DNA of 64,000 nt, taken from positions 9,844,497 through 9,908,496 of the forward strand of contig CM055188.1 in assembly GCA_029224185.1 (NCBI GenBank), written 5' to 3'. Under the pieces are notes generated by a model. It had not been told where the DNA came from, did no database searches, and saw only the letters and a program-made list of their open reading frames with translations. The position numbers and the translations under genes are program-made. The DNA comes from Karalla daura. Its lineage: Eukaryota; Chordata; Actinopteri; Chaetodontiformes; Leiognathidae. How positions within the stretch are numbered: position 1 is the first letter of the stretch; every line of letters begins with the position of its first letter. Shown here piece by piece: positions 1-11,782 of the stretch.

Positions 1-780
1 ACTACAGCAGTCACTCCTGGTTGTCCCTGTGGTGAAAGCAACTGGACAAGTAAGCTGCTCCACTGTGATACCACCAGTGTTGATACATTATCCAAGACTG
101 CATGTGGAGCTTTATGCCAGAGCCCACCCTCAGATATGAACTGTATCATAAGGGTCCAACTTATCAAAAGACTTGACCACTGAGACCTTCATCAGAAAGC
201 TCCTGGAGCTTCCACCAGGGGGGGTAGTTGCTATCCAGTAAACTGACAACCACAACCACTTCCTGTCTCATCTCAACATCCACAGGAAAAGTGCTGATCT
301 GTTCATTGAATGGATGCTTGAGCAGTTGAGAGCTACCTAATTGACTAATCCAGACCTGGCAACTCTGAGTAGTGGATTGAAGAAAAAGAGGTTGATCTAC
401 ATTAATTGATTAAGCACCCTGTAGCACTGCCACCTAATCTGAAGGGGCACAGTTGAAGCTGCTCTCAGGAGGGACAGAGCCACACAGACATCTCTCTGCT
501 GTGATGAAATGCATGATGACCCTTCCGGTGGCCATTTTGGACTGGAAATGAGCCAGGCCTGTCTCAACAGACACATGAAATACTAGGTTACACTGGGATT
601 CTGCACACTTACCAGTGGTGGTGCTAAAGCTTGGCCCAAGAACACTCTTGAGACAGCCATGGGCATAGTCAATGTTGGTTCTAGTCTACAGGACTGGTCC
701 ATGTCCAGGAGGCAAACACATGGGCTTTCATGCTGGAGTGTGTATGTGCCTATATCACCCCACTGCTTTACCTGAAAACT
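1..780. other. Unrecognised left flank, no gene seen
   Basis: No open frame of useful length and no recognised protein motif was found here. The base composition is ordinary, neither strongly AT-rich nor CpG-rich. It does not obviously share the repeat unit that begins near 780, so it may be the flank of the tandem array or a decayed mobile element. I could not assign it. Confidence 0.4.
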
Positions 781-3700
781 GTCTCTTTCATGTTAATTCA
801 CGAAGGAGAACGTTTTGAACATCAGGAGATTCACTCTGGTGGATTTATATTCTGTTTTCATCCTGTCAGCTGATTATTTGTGCAAGCAAGGAGGCCGTGA
901 TGCTTTTCTGCCTACATCAAAGACACCACGCCCCGTTACCTGGAGTATTTCTCCCTTTTGCGTTGATTCCGGTGTCTAATACACAGAAGAGGATCTCTTC
1001 AACGTGAGATCTACTGCGATGGATTCATCTCCTGTTTTCATCCCACTATCTGTGGATTTAATGGATATTTTGGCCAAACCTTCTCTCATCCTGGATGCTG
1101 CTGGGAGCAGCGTTCTCACCTTTAAGGATCTTTTTCCAGGACGTCTTCAGTTCCAGAGTGACAACCAAGTTGTCACACCATGGACTAATAAATGCTCCCC
1201 CCTCCTGCTTTGGTGATGTGTCATTATTTACGTGGTTACCTTGCCTTTTGAGCTTTGACAGGTTGCTTTCATGTTTGTGTCCTTCCCCAGGTGTCTGGTT
1301 CCACAGGTGTACAGCCTCTGTGGCTGTATGAAATAATGTCTGACCTGCTGAAAACTAACAACCATTTTACAGGGTATGCTTGGGTAAAAGCACTGCTCTT
1401 TTTAAAACTATTTTTCCATGTCTTCCAGGTTTTCCAGGATGTGTGGGCACCCTGAGCAAAGCAGTGGAGGAGAGGAAGACGGGCTGAACTATCTACCTGT
1501 TACAAGGAGGACACCACACTGGAATTTGGGACTGTTTTGTGTTGATTCCTGTTTTTTGCTGAAGAGGAAGTCCTAAACACCAGGATAGTCACTGCAGTGG
1601 ATTTCTCTGGTGTTTCTATCACACAACCTGTGTTTAAAGGGGATTCTGGTAACGGTGCCTTCACCTTGGCTGCTGCAGTGAGGAGCTGGAGGAGAGGAAA
1701 ACAAGTTGGAGCGTTTTTTTATGCCTTCGTCAGTGAGGACAACACGCACCATTACCTGGATTGTATATCTGCTTGGTGTTGATTTCTGCATTATTAATGA
1801 GAGGAACTCCTTGACATCAAGAGGTTCATCACGGTGTAGTTAACAGATATTGTGGGTGGAGGTGACCTCACCCTAATCACTGTAGTGAAGTGCACCAGGA
1901 GAGGTGCATGAGCCAGAGCACTGATGCGCTACATCAAAGACACCACACTCCGTTACCCGGAGTATTTCTCTTTTTTTGTGTTGATTCCTGTGTTTTATAC
2001 ACAGAAGAGGATCTCTTCCACATGAGATTTACTGCGATGGATTAATCTCCTGTTTTCATCCCACTATCTGTGGATTTAATGGATATTTTGGCCAAACCTT
2101 CCCTCATCCTGGATGCTGCTGGGAGCAGCGTTCTCACCTTTAAGGATCTTTTTCCAGGACATCTTCAGTTCCAGAGTGACAACCAAGTTGTCACACCATG
2201 GACTAATAAATGCTCCCCCCTCCTGCTTTGGTGATGTGTCATTATTTATGTGGTTACCTTGCCTTTTGAGCTTTGACAGGTTGCTTTCATGTTTGTGTCC
2301 TTCCCCAGGTGCCTGGTTCCACAGGTGTACAGCCTCTGTGGCTGTATGAAATAATGTCTGACCTGCTGAAAACTAACAACCATTTTACAGGGTGAGCTTG
2401 GGTAAACGCACTGCTCATTTTAAATCTATTTTTCCATGTCTTCCAGGTTTTCCAGGATGCGTGGGCACCCTGAGCAAAGCAGTGGAGGAGAGGAAGACGG
2501 GCTGAGCTGTCTACCTGTTACAAGGAGGGCACCACACTGGAATACGTGACTGTTTTGTGTTGATTCCTGTGTGTTTTCTCAAGAGAGGAAGCCCTAAACA
2601 CCAGGATATTCACTGCAGTGGATTTCTCTGCTGTTTACGTTCCATCACCTGTGGATGTAATGAAGATTCGTGTTGAAGTATCTTCACACTGGCTGCTTCA
2701 GTGAGTAGCTGAAGGAGAGGGAGCTGGCCAGAGTGATAGTGTGCCTTCATCAGTAAGGACACTTTATACAGTTACCTGGAGTATTTCTCCTTTTTGTGTT
2801 GATTCCTGTGTTTTATACACAGAAGAGGATCTCTTCAACGTGAGATTTACTCCGGTGGATTCATCTCCTGTTTTCATCCCACTATCTGTGGATTTAATGG
2901 ATATTTTGGCCAAACCTTCTCTCATCCTGGATGCTGCTGGGAGCAGCGTTCTCACCTTTAAGGATCTTTTTCCAGGACATCTTCAGTTCCAGAGTGACAA
3001 CCAAGTTGTCACACCATGGACTAATAAACGCCCCCCCTCCTGCTTTGGTGATGTGTCATTATTTACGTGGTTACCTTGCCTTTTGAGCTTTGACAGGTTG
3101 CTTTCATGTTCCACAGGTGTACAGCCTCTGTGGCTGTATGAAATAATGTCTAACTTTCTGAAAACTAACAACCATTTTACAGGGTATGCTTGGGTAAAAG
3201 CACTGCTCTTTTTAAAACTAGTTTTCCATGTCTTCCAGGTTTTCCAGGATGCGTGGGCACCCTGAGTAAAGCAGTGGAGGAGAGGAAGACGGGCTGAGCT
3301 GTCTACCTGTTACAAGGAGGACATCACACTGGAATATGTGACTGTTTTGTGTTGATTCCTGTTTTTTGCTCGAGAGGAAGTCCTAAACACCAGGATATTC
3401 ACTGCATTGGATTTCTCTACTGTTTCTATCACACAACCTGTGTTTAAAGGGGATTCTGGTAACGGTGCCTTCACCTTGGCTGCTGCAGTGAGGAGCTGGA
3501 GGAGAGGAAAACAAGTTGGAGCGTTTTTATGCCTTCGTCAGTGAGGACAACACGCACCATTACCTGGATTGTATATCTGCTTGGTGTTGATTTCTGCATT
3601 TTTTTTCTAATGAGAAAGGAACTCCTAGACATCAAGAGGTTCGTCATGGTGGATTCATCTCCTGTTTTCATCCCACTATCTGTGGATTTGATAGATATTT

Positions 3701-5205
3701 TGGCCAAACCTGCCCTCTTCCTGGATGCTGCTGTGAGCAGCTTTCTCACCTTTAAGGATCTTTTTCCAGGACGTCTTCAGTTCCAGAGTGACAACCAAGT
3801 TGTCACACCATGGACTAATAAACGCCCCCCCTCCGGCTTTGGAGATGTGTCATTATTTTCATTGGTACCTTGTGTTTTGAGCATTGAGCATTCACAGGTG
3901 TACAGCCTCTGTGGCTGTATGAAATAATGTCTAACTTTCTGAAAACTAACAACCATTTTACAGGGTATGCTTGGGTTAACGCACTGCTCTTTTTAAAACT
4001 ATTTTTCCATGTCTTCCAGGTTTTCCAGGATGCGTGGGCACCCTGAGCAAAGCAGTGGAGGAGAGGAAGACGGGCTGAGCTGTCTACCTGTTACAAGGAG
4101 GGCACCACACTGGAATACGTGACTGTTTTGTGTTGATTCCTGTGTGTTTTCTCAAGAGAGGAAGCCCTAAACACCAGGATATTCACTGCATTGGATTTCT
4201 CTGCTGTTTACGTTCCATCACCTGTGGATGTAATGAAGATTCGTGTTGAAGTATCTTCACACTGGCTGCTTCAGTGAGTAGCTGAAGGAGAGGGAGCTGG
4301 CCAGAGTGATAGTGTGCCTTCATCATTAAGGACACTTTATACAGTTACCTGGAGTATTTCTCCTTTTTGTGTTGATTCCGGTGTTTTATTCACAGAAGAG
4401 GATCTCTTCAACGTGAGATTTACTCCGGTGGATTCATCTCCTGTTTTCATCCCACTATCTGTGGATTTAATGGATATTTTGGCCAAACCTTCTCTCATCC
4501 TGGATGCTGCTGGGAGCAGCGTTCTCACCTTTAAGGATCTTTTTCCAGGACGTCTTCAGTTCCAGAGTGACAACCAAGTTGTCACACCATGGACTAATAA
4601 ATGCTCCCCCCTCCTGCTTTGGTGATGTGTCATTATTTACGTGGTTACCTTGCCTTTTGAGCATTGACAGGTTGCTTTCATGTTTGTGTCCTTCCCCAGG
4701 TGCCTGGTTCCACAGGTGTACAGCCTCTGTGGCTGTATGAAATAATGTCTGACCTGCTGAAAACTAACAACCATTTTACAGGGTGAGCTTGGGTAAACGC
4801 ACTGCTCATTTTAAATCTATTTTTCCATGTCTTCCAGGTTTTCCAGGATGCGTGGGCACCCTGAGCAAAGCAGTGGAGGAGAGGAAGACGGGCTGAGCTG
4901 TCTACCTGTTACAAGGAGGACACCACACTGGAATATGTGACTGTTTTGTGTTGATTCCTGTGTGTTTTCTCAAGAGAGGAAGCCCTAAACACCAGGATAT
5001 TCACTGCGATGGATTTCTCTACCGTTTCCATTCCATCACCAGTGGATGCAATGAAGGTTTCGCTGAAGTGCCTTCACCTTAGCAGCAGCAGTCAGAAGCT
5101 GGAGGAGAAGGAAGGCCAGAGTTCAACAGGGAGTTTTCTTCATTGGCAGCTTTCTGCTTCACTGAGGCTTGGCTGTGTGGGATGGTGCTCAGACCTGTGC
5201 TTCTA
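780..5205. repeat. Higher-order tandem repeat array, about 0.8-1.0 kb units
   Basis: A near-identical segment containing CTATCTGTGGATTTAATGG recurs in direct orientation. Its anchor lies at about 1021, 2039, 2857, 3651 (one change) and 4430, so the spacing is about 1018, 818, 794 and 779 bp. Each unit is itself made of related sub-repeats of roughly 200-400 bp. These share GTGTTGATTCC, followed by an AGAGGA-like motif, a GTGGATT motif and a stretch ending in (C/T)TGTGGAT. The first unit is longer because it carries an extra sub-repeat at about 1757-1960. Short open frames, up to 174 codons at 2741-3265, read through some units but are broken by stops at different places in others. No known domain is seen. 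I read this as a decaying satellite-like or segmentally duplicated array. A repetitive lineage-specific gene cannot be excluded. Confidence 0.8.
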
Positions 5206-6290
5206 ATGGCAGACTTTCCAATACATAGCAGATTGGACCACAGAAGTATGAGGAACACAAGTGATAAAGTAAACATTTTGTAATATTGAGCTAACTTTCA
5301 ACTTGTACCTCAATTCAATGCATATATTTTAAAGTTTAATATAGTTCTTTATTTTTTAACTAATTTCCTTATTTGGTATGAAAGCAAAGTATCTGTTACG
5401 TTTCTCTCTAATTTATTTAACTCTGGCACAACATGCCATAGTGCAGTTCTTTAAAGGCCTCATTCAGTGTGTTTTGCTTATCCTTTGATTTTAATCATGT
5501 TTCTAAAGCTGTCCTTGTAATGTGTCCTGCAGGGCATTCACGCAAATTGTGATGGGTGTTTGCAGTGGAGATGGTAGGTCTGCTAATTCCTACAGATTGC
5601 TGCAGGTTATCTTGTATGGGCTGTAAAATTTTAATCTGTGCTTTGCAATTTTTCCATCCAGGGCCATTTGGGTGGTTAACACCATCTTGCATCCAGCTGA
5701 CATGCAGGGTCTCCTGGCAAACAGAGAAGATGGTGACCAAAGTGCCAAACTAGCAGGGTGAACACCTTGCTCACCTCCTGTGCAATAAACTTGTACATTG
5801 TGTTCATTTCTTTGTGATGTATCTAGACATGTATTTAGTCTGCTAAAAGACTAATTGTTTTTAGTATGTTGTATACAACATCTCATTAGGGAACACCCCC
5901 CCTCACAGTCACACGCATGTGTAGTAGGCAGTTGTGGTATCTGCTCTGTAGAGGGGGTACTTATGTAGTAGGCAGTTGTGGTATCTGCTCTGTAGAGGGG
6001 GTACTTATGTAAAAATTATAAACACTTGTCTTACAGTGGCTATAAATGCAAATCACAAACAATCATTTTGCACTTTGTTGCTTTACATTTTGGTAATGCC
6101 CATGATTGGTTAAACATAACTGGGCTCCCATTAAGTGTCATCACAACCATAGCCCTCTGTGCTTATTATGGGTATGGTAACTATTCTTACATATTAATAT
6201 CAATATTAGGAATAATGAAGCGTAATGGCTGACAGATGGCCACATAAAACGCTTTACATCTCAAGTAACAAGTGTCTAAATTTAATGTCG
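5206..6290. other. AT-rich spacer with a 45-bp direct duplication
   Basis: There are no coding features. A block beginning GTAGTAGGCAGTTGTGG is present twice in tandem at about 5921-6010, with a unit of about 45 bp. The rest is AT-rich unique-looking sequence. Confidence 0.6.
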
Positions 6291-6725
6291 TTTATACTTC
6301 CGGGTTACGTTTGCGCCATAAACGTAAATGCTGAGATTGGTCCGTCGTATTACGTAATTTCCGGGACTTAGCTTTTCCGGTTTGTCTTATCCGCCAGACC
6401 GCTATTTTTAAATTGTATATAAGTAAACGCGGACCGACTCGACTCATTCTTACCCCTCGTAATCTACGCATTAGAAAGATTGCTAAGTGGCAACTAACTC
6501 ATGGAGTGTCGCTGAAGCATAAATGGGAGGTTAGGGCGGTGAGGTTTCGAGTGGCTGCTAACAGTAAAGCGGAAACTCGGCTTTGTATTAAGGCGGGAAT
6601 CGAAGCAATGACTTGACAGATGATGAGCATGAAAAGTAAAAGGAAAGCAAGAAAAGGGCGTCTGAACAAAGGGGAAAAAATCAAACTAGATGGGGCGATA
6701 GAATTCGAAAATTTGGGAGAAAAAC
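6290..6725. other. CpG-rich patch of unknown function
   Basis: Several CpG dinucleotides cluster here (CGTTTGCGCC, CCGTCGTATTACG, CCGCCAGACCGC, CGCGGACCGACTCGACTC) inside a CpG-poor AT-rich spacer. A short open frame (6413-6616) shows no recognised family. Because L1-like coding relics lie 0.4-1 kb downstream in the same orientation, this may be the 5' regulatory region of a fossil LINE. An orphan promoter is the alternative. Confidence 0.3.
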
Positions 6726-7089
6726 AATAGTAAAGTTAGCTTGATTGAGTCAAAGTGTCCTTTGTGGAGTCCATATAGTTCTTTGCACTTTCAGAGTTTA
6801 AATTAAAACTAATATATTCAGATTCTCTATTCCAGACTACTTTACTGTTTGAAGGGATAACAGTGAAATCAGTTGCACAAATGTGATGCAGTAAGACAGG
6901 TGTTAAGATTGTTAATTGTGTCCAATTAAAAGGGCCAATGACAGAATGAAGAAAGACAGATATGTATTTTCAACCAATGTATAAATCATCTTTCTGTTGA
7001 AGATCTTTTTATCAAGAAAATTGAAAAGATTTGGTTAGATCAAATTCACAGGATAGCTCAAATACATACAAATACACAAGAGGAATCTT

Positions 7090-7725
7090 ACTTTCATGTT
7101 CAATTAAATGTAAAAATGAAGGAAGATATGGTATAATGGGGCACAGTGCCCATAAACCAGATATGGTATAATGGGAAAAGTGGAAAATACATTGGTTAAT
7201 ATCTATGCACCAACAGAAAGAAATAACATTCAGGAACTATAGAGGGAATCTTTAACTGTTGTTTGATCAGAATTTACAGATAAAACAAGATTAAGAATTA
7301 AATAAATGAATTAGTGAATACTGCCTGTTAAGAAACTAGCCTGATTGGCCTGATTAATGTTTCAAAGCATCCCCATACCAGATTCTGTTCACTCTATCTG
7401 TAAATGCAGAAGGGTCCTGAATCCACAAAATTACTTACCTGGAAGCTACGCAAACAACTGGCATAAAATATAACCAAATAAAAGACCTATACACATAATT
7501 TCAGAAGTGTGCTTTTAGAAATAGAGCTATATTTTAGGGCTCATATGAGGGAAAAAAAGAGAGGTTGAGAAATCAAAAAGGGTTTTATTTTTTACATTAG
7601 TTTTACTCTATTTTGGAAAGCTACAAAATAAGCCAATAACAGAAAAAATATCAGTGAAGGAGATAGACAAAGCGATTGGAAGGATGAAAAGAAACAAGCA
7701 AAGTATTGAAAAATGCTGGATGTTG
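7090..7725 (+). mobile_element. L1/Tx1-like LINE ORF2 fossil (endonuclease and RT-linker relics)
   Basis: Around 7185-7225 the + strand reads LVNIYAPTERNN, which resembles the LVNIYAP motif of L1-clade endonucleases. Around 7630-7705 it reads PITEKISVKEIDKAIGRMK, close to the L1 segment before the reverse transcriptase (PIT..EI..AI..LK..K). Many stops and frameshifts lie between them, so the element is dead and internally deleted. The family-level call rests on these two motifs only. Confidence 0.5.
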
Positions 7726-8577
7726 TCAGGGCTGTTGCTATAGCCTGTAATAATATTGGGCTGATCCATATGCTGCTGTTTCAGATTTAAAGTGTTATGG
7801 TACCCCAGATGTCAGCTGGATTTTATTACACCTACACTGTCACACAGTTTTGGGAAAAGGTCTGATTCTAGTATTTTTGACCAGTCTTCAAGGTGATTTG
7901 CTGATCCCAGTTTGCCCAGCTGTCATCTATCCGCTTATCAGCATCTCCTCCCAGTTGGACATATCAGTAACACCTTACCCAAACCATAGTCTGGTTCGTG
8001 GTATCAGTTGTTGAAAAAAATATTGTTGCGTTGCTGATAAATAAATAGAGAGATAAATAAATAGAGAGAAGTGCAATGCACTGCTCTTGCAAGTTTATTC
8101 AGTATAGAAAAGGAATAAGACAGCCAGACTGCAGCTCCTCCTCTTTGTGTTGTAGTTATGTAAAGTGAAATGGGAACTTTCCCATGTCTGCATCAGCTGA
8201 ATGATAAACATAGTCCCTGGTGCTTATCATTTCACAAAGTTTGGCAGTTTGTAACAAAAAAACAACAGAATGAGAGGGTATTTTAAAGTGCACAGCATTA
8301 ACCTGTTATAAGCTGTCTGTAACACACAGGAATTTTCTATACCACTGGAAATCTTGTTGAATAAAATCTTTACATGTTCCATCATTATCTGTAATGTCAT
8401 TTTTCTCACCTGTAATTTAAACTCAATAATGACTATTATAGCTCAAACTAGTGGAAATTGAAAAAAACATACATAGACATGCATACATCTACTGCAATGA
8501 GTGTTGACATGACATGTCAATGTGGGCATGGGTGTTTTTCATGTATAATATAATTATTAACTGAAGACACTAGACAA

Positions 8578-8579
<2 letters not shown>

Positions 8580-8610
<31 letters not shown>
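8580..8610. repeat. (CA)n microsatellite
   Basis: Uninterrupted CA dinucleotide repeat of about 15 units in intergenic DNA. Confidence 0.9.
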
Positions 8611-8612
<2 letters not shown>

Positions 8613-9056
8613 TCAGAAAACATAAGCAGGGACACAACCCCCTCCTCATAATTGGACAATGCCTGGGAACCATCACCACCTTCAGGTTCACAGACACCTA
8701 AGAACTGATCACCTACTGATCACTCTTCTCAGTGTGGAAATGCATCTGATTCCCATGCTGTGACATGGTGAGAAGAAGAAACAACCAGAGTGAGCAGCCA
8801 GGTGTCAAGCCCTCTTCCCCTTTCGTTATACAAGATGATTACACTACAAGGTTGTTTTGGGAAGCTGATGCTTCAGCATCATCCTTGAGCATGCCAGACA
8901 TAAACTACTGCAGCTGTCCTTGCAGTCCTTGTGCCCTTGCAGCTGATCGCTGTCTTCTGTATTTTGACCAGAAGCGTATCGTAAAACATTGCATTCTTTA
9001 GCAAGGTTAGCTTTAGTCCTACTTTTTCATACTTTTCATTACACACACACACCATA

Positions 9057-9097
9057 CAATAACAATAAAAGCCTATTCTATTCTATTCTATTCTATT
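9057..9097. repeat. AATAAA followed by a (TTCTA)n tail
   Basis: AATAAAAGCC is followed by four to five TTCTA units. A short pentamer array after a poly(A)-signal-like word is typical of the 3' end of a fish retroelement. The body upstream (about 8630-9050) was not recognised. Confidence 0.4.
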
Positions 9098-9190
9098 GAT
9101 AGTTTATTTCTATTTATAACATCAAACAATAGTACATGTGAATTATCACATAACAGATAATCCCCTATCATCTTTCTTTGAGAGTTCAGT

Positions 9191-9298
9191 CAGGGCCGTC
9201 CATGCCTACAAGCACAGTGGGTTGTGACCGAATCACAATTTTATGCTCGGTTTTTGTCTTTTTTGCCTCGGGCCCCATTTCGGTTAAGGGCGGCCCTG
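9191..9298. mobile_element. 108-bp hAT-type MITE
   Basis: The element starts CAGGGCCGTCC and ends GGGCGGCCCTG, imperfect terminal inverted repeats of about 11 bp with the CAGGG...CCCTG ends common in hAT elements. It is flanked by AGTTCAGT (9183-9190) and AGTTCACT (9299-9306), which match at 7 of 8 positions as expected of an old 8-bp hAT target-site duplication. It has no coding capacity. Confidence 0.7.
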
Positions 9299-9439
9299 AG
9301 TTCACTCTTCAATCTCAATCTTCACTCTTCATATCTTGCGTTAGGAGACTATGACATGTTGGCTAGAAATGAACCATAGACTTTACCTGGCCTGCTGAGC
9401 CACAATGTTATTGTAGCATCATCTCAATAACACTGCCAC

Positions 9440-9716
9440 TAGCAATATGGCGACGCCGTTGACGTATTCTGACGTATGCTTATGGAAATTTTGAACCAAA
9501 AATCCTCTTTTCCCCTTTAAACAAGCATCCAATCAAATTCATAGTCAATTTCTACCACCAATCAGACACCACCAGGGAGGCGGGGTCCACTGGGCAGGAG
9601 GCGCTGATTCTGGGTGTTGTGAATCCGTGTAGCCAAGAAGAAACCTTGAGTGGGAGTTGTCGGAACAATTTGTCGTGCGTTTAGATCGTCGATTCGCACC
9701 GATTTCCAACGCAGCC
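9440..9716 (+). promoter_or_regulatory. appl1: appl1 promoter and 5' UTR region
   Basis: The segment directly upstream of the appl1 start codon is locally CpG-bearing. It contains two TGACGTA half-CRE-like words 10 bp apart (9460-9466 and 9470-9476) and two CCAAT words (9529-9533 and 9558-9562). No TATA box is evident, as is usual for a housekeeping gene. The transcription start is not determined. Confidence 0.45.
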
Positions 9717-11705
9717 ATGCCTGGGATAGAAAAGCTGCCGATAGAGGAGACCCTGGAGGACAGTCCACAGGTATGAGCTTTCTTCACCAGAGGTTTCTGA
9801 TGGAATGCTAACGTTAGCCGCTTGCACAGCTAAGCTAACTGTCTTTGTAGGCTCAGTGTTCTCCAAAAACTGCCCCCAAGTTCAGGCAGCTTCTTACAGT
9901 CCAGGGCCCAGCTAACCTAAAGCTGCCAGGACAGTTCAGATGTACCAAGCGTACGTCGGCATCAGACTGTGACGGATTCACGGATCCTTTGGTGGCAGGT
10001 TCTGTTGAAATGCGAGGTGTAGTTGTCAAACGGAGACACAGCATCCTGAGCTGAATTGAACTGGATAAATGAATAGTTAGACGGTTACTTCCGTAGCATT
10101 TTGGTTAGTAGCTCTCCTCACAACATCTCCTCATTCCAGAGATAAACATGCGCTTTCAGTGTTTGTCCCAACCACCAGTAGGATCATCTTTCTCAGTGAT
10201 AATGTTACAGAAGGCAGAGAGCTGCAGATTTACCCTACCAACTCCGATTAGGGATGCTGTGTCCTGCAGCAAATCCAGCTAAAACACCTGCTGTGACATC
10301 ATCGATCAGGATGTGGCCAGGGTGTGATCCACTTGATTTCATTTGGATTTACAGGTGCATATTGTTTCGGATTAGTCAAGTCTTGCACAGTGACGTTACT
10401 GTTTCTTCACAGCTAGAGGGCCACTGATTTGTATCCCAGTTCCAGCCATTTCTGTGTGTAGTGTGCATGTTGTCCCTGTGTGTGGGTTTCCTCCCACGGT
10501 CCAAAAACATGTACGTTTAGGCTGATCGAAGACTCTAAAATTCCCCTAGAGTTGAGTGTAATAGCGAAAGGTGTATGTGTGGTCTGCTTTCCCTGTTGGC
10601 AGACCTCTTTGACACCAGTGTTTACAAAGCTTGTAAATCAATGGATTGGTGAATGTAGAAAGAAAGAAAAATGAGAGTAAACAGATTGCAGGGGTGAAAT
10701 ACGACCTCCAGCCAAGTAAAATATGTATAGTTTAACCACTTGAGAATAATTTTTACTGAGATTGTTTGTTTTTGTCACAGTATAGGCGTAACAATGTACA
10801 CAGCAATCAGAAATGTACTTTAACATGGCATCAATATCGAACTTATCTTACGTAGGTATCTAACGTATCAAACTTAACTTTGAAGGATGAAAACCGTAGA
10901 ACTTGCTTTATAGCTAAAGGCAAAAGGTGCTTACACACAGGTATGGGTGTAGTTTTTGACAGTTACACAATGACTCACATTTGGAGACAATTTCAACATG
11001 GCCACTAACTTGAGGTTTGAATTTAGTCAGTGTTTCATGTTGAGATATTTCGGTCATTGCCCTGTGGAGATAAATTATGTCTTTGGAATCTGAATCTGTT
11101 TGCGTTTTACTGATTCAGTCGATTAGTGACTTTCATATCCATTTGACCATTTGTCATTTGTGTTTGTAGACACGCTCTCTGCTGGGTGTGTTTGAGGAGG
11201 ACACTGCGGCCATCTCCAACTACTGCGCACAGCTCTATCAGGCCATGCAGAGGATCTATGATGCACAGGTGCGAACACATACTTACAATTCACAGCTGTA
11301 GTGCCCCTGGGGTTGCAGGTATGGGCAGAACCTATATGTTAATTCATGACAGGTGTTTGGAAAGTGTGTCTCCAGCTGCTCACTGCTGTTTTGTCTCCTC
11401 TAAGAATGAGCTGAGTGCTGCAACACACTTGACCTCCAGACTGCTGAAAGAGTATGATAAACAGGTAAGCCATGTCATGAGAACCTTGTGAAACCAGTCA
11501 CCTACCCAAGAACAATGTGTCACCATCAGATTTACAACACTAGTAGCCTAGCAACTCTCACCATTAGCTTTTTGATATTGACCACTTGTCTGAAAACAAT
11601 AGCATAGAACATTTGAAAGTAGCAGTCAGGTCAAATTTCAGTGAGTAAAAACACTGATTGATGTGGAGCAAATCTTGCAATCCACATCTTACTGGCCATA
11701 TCTGT

Positions 11706-11782
<77 letters not shown>

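Noticed and set aside
2741..3265. 174-codon open frame in the tandem array
   Set aside because: The same frame is interrupted at different positions in the other four units, and no known domain is present. Kept only as part of the repeat.
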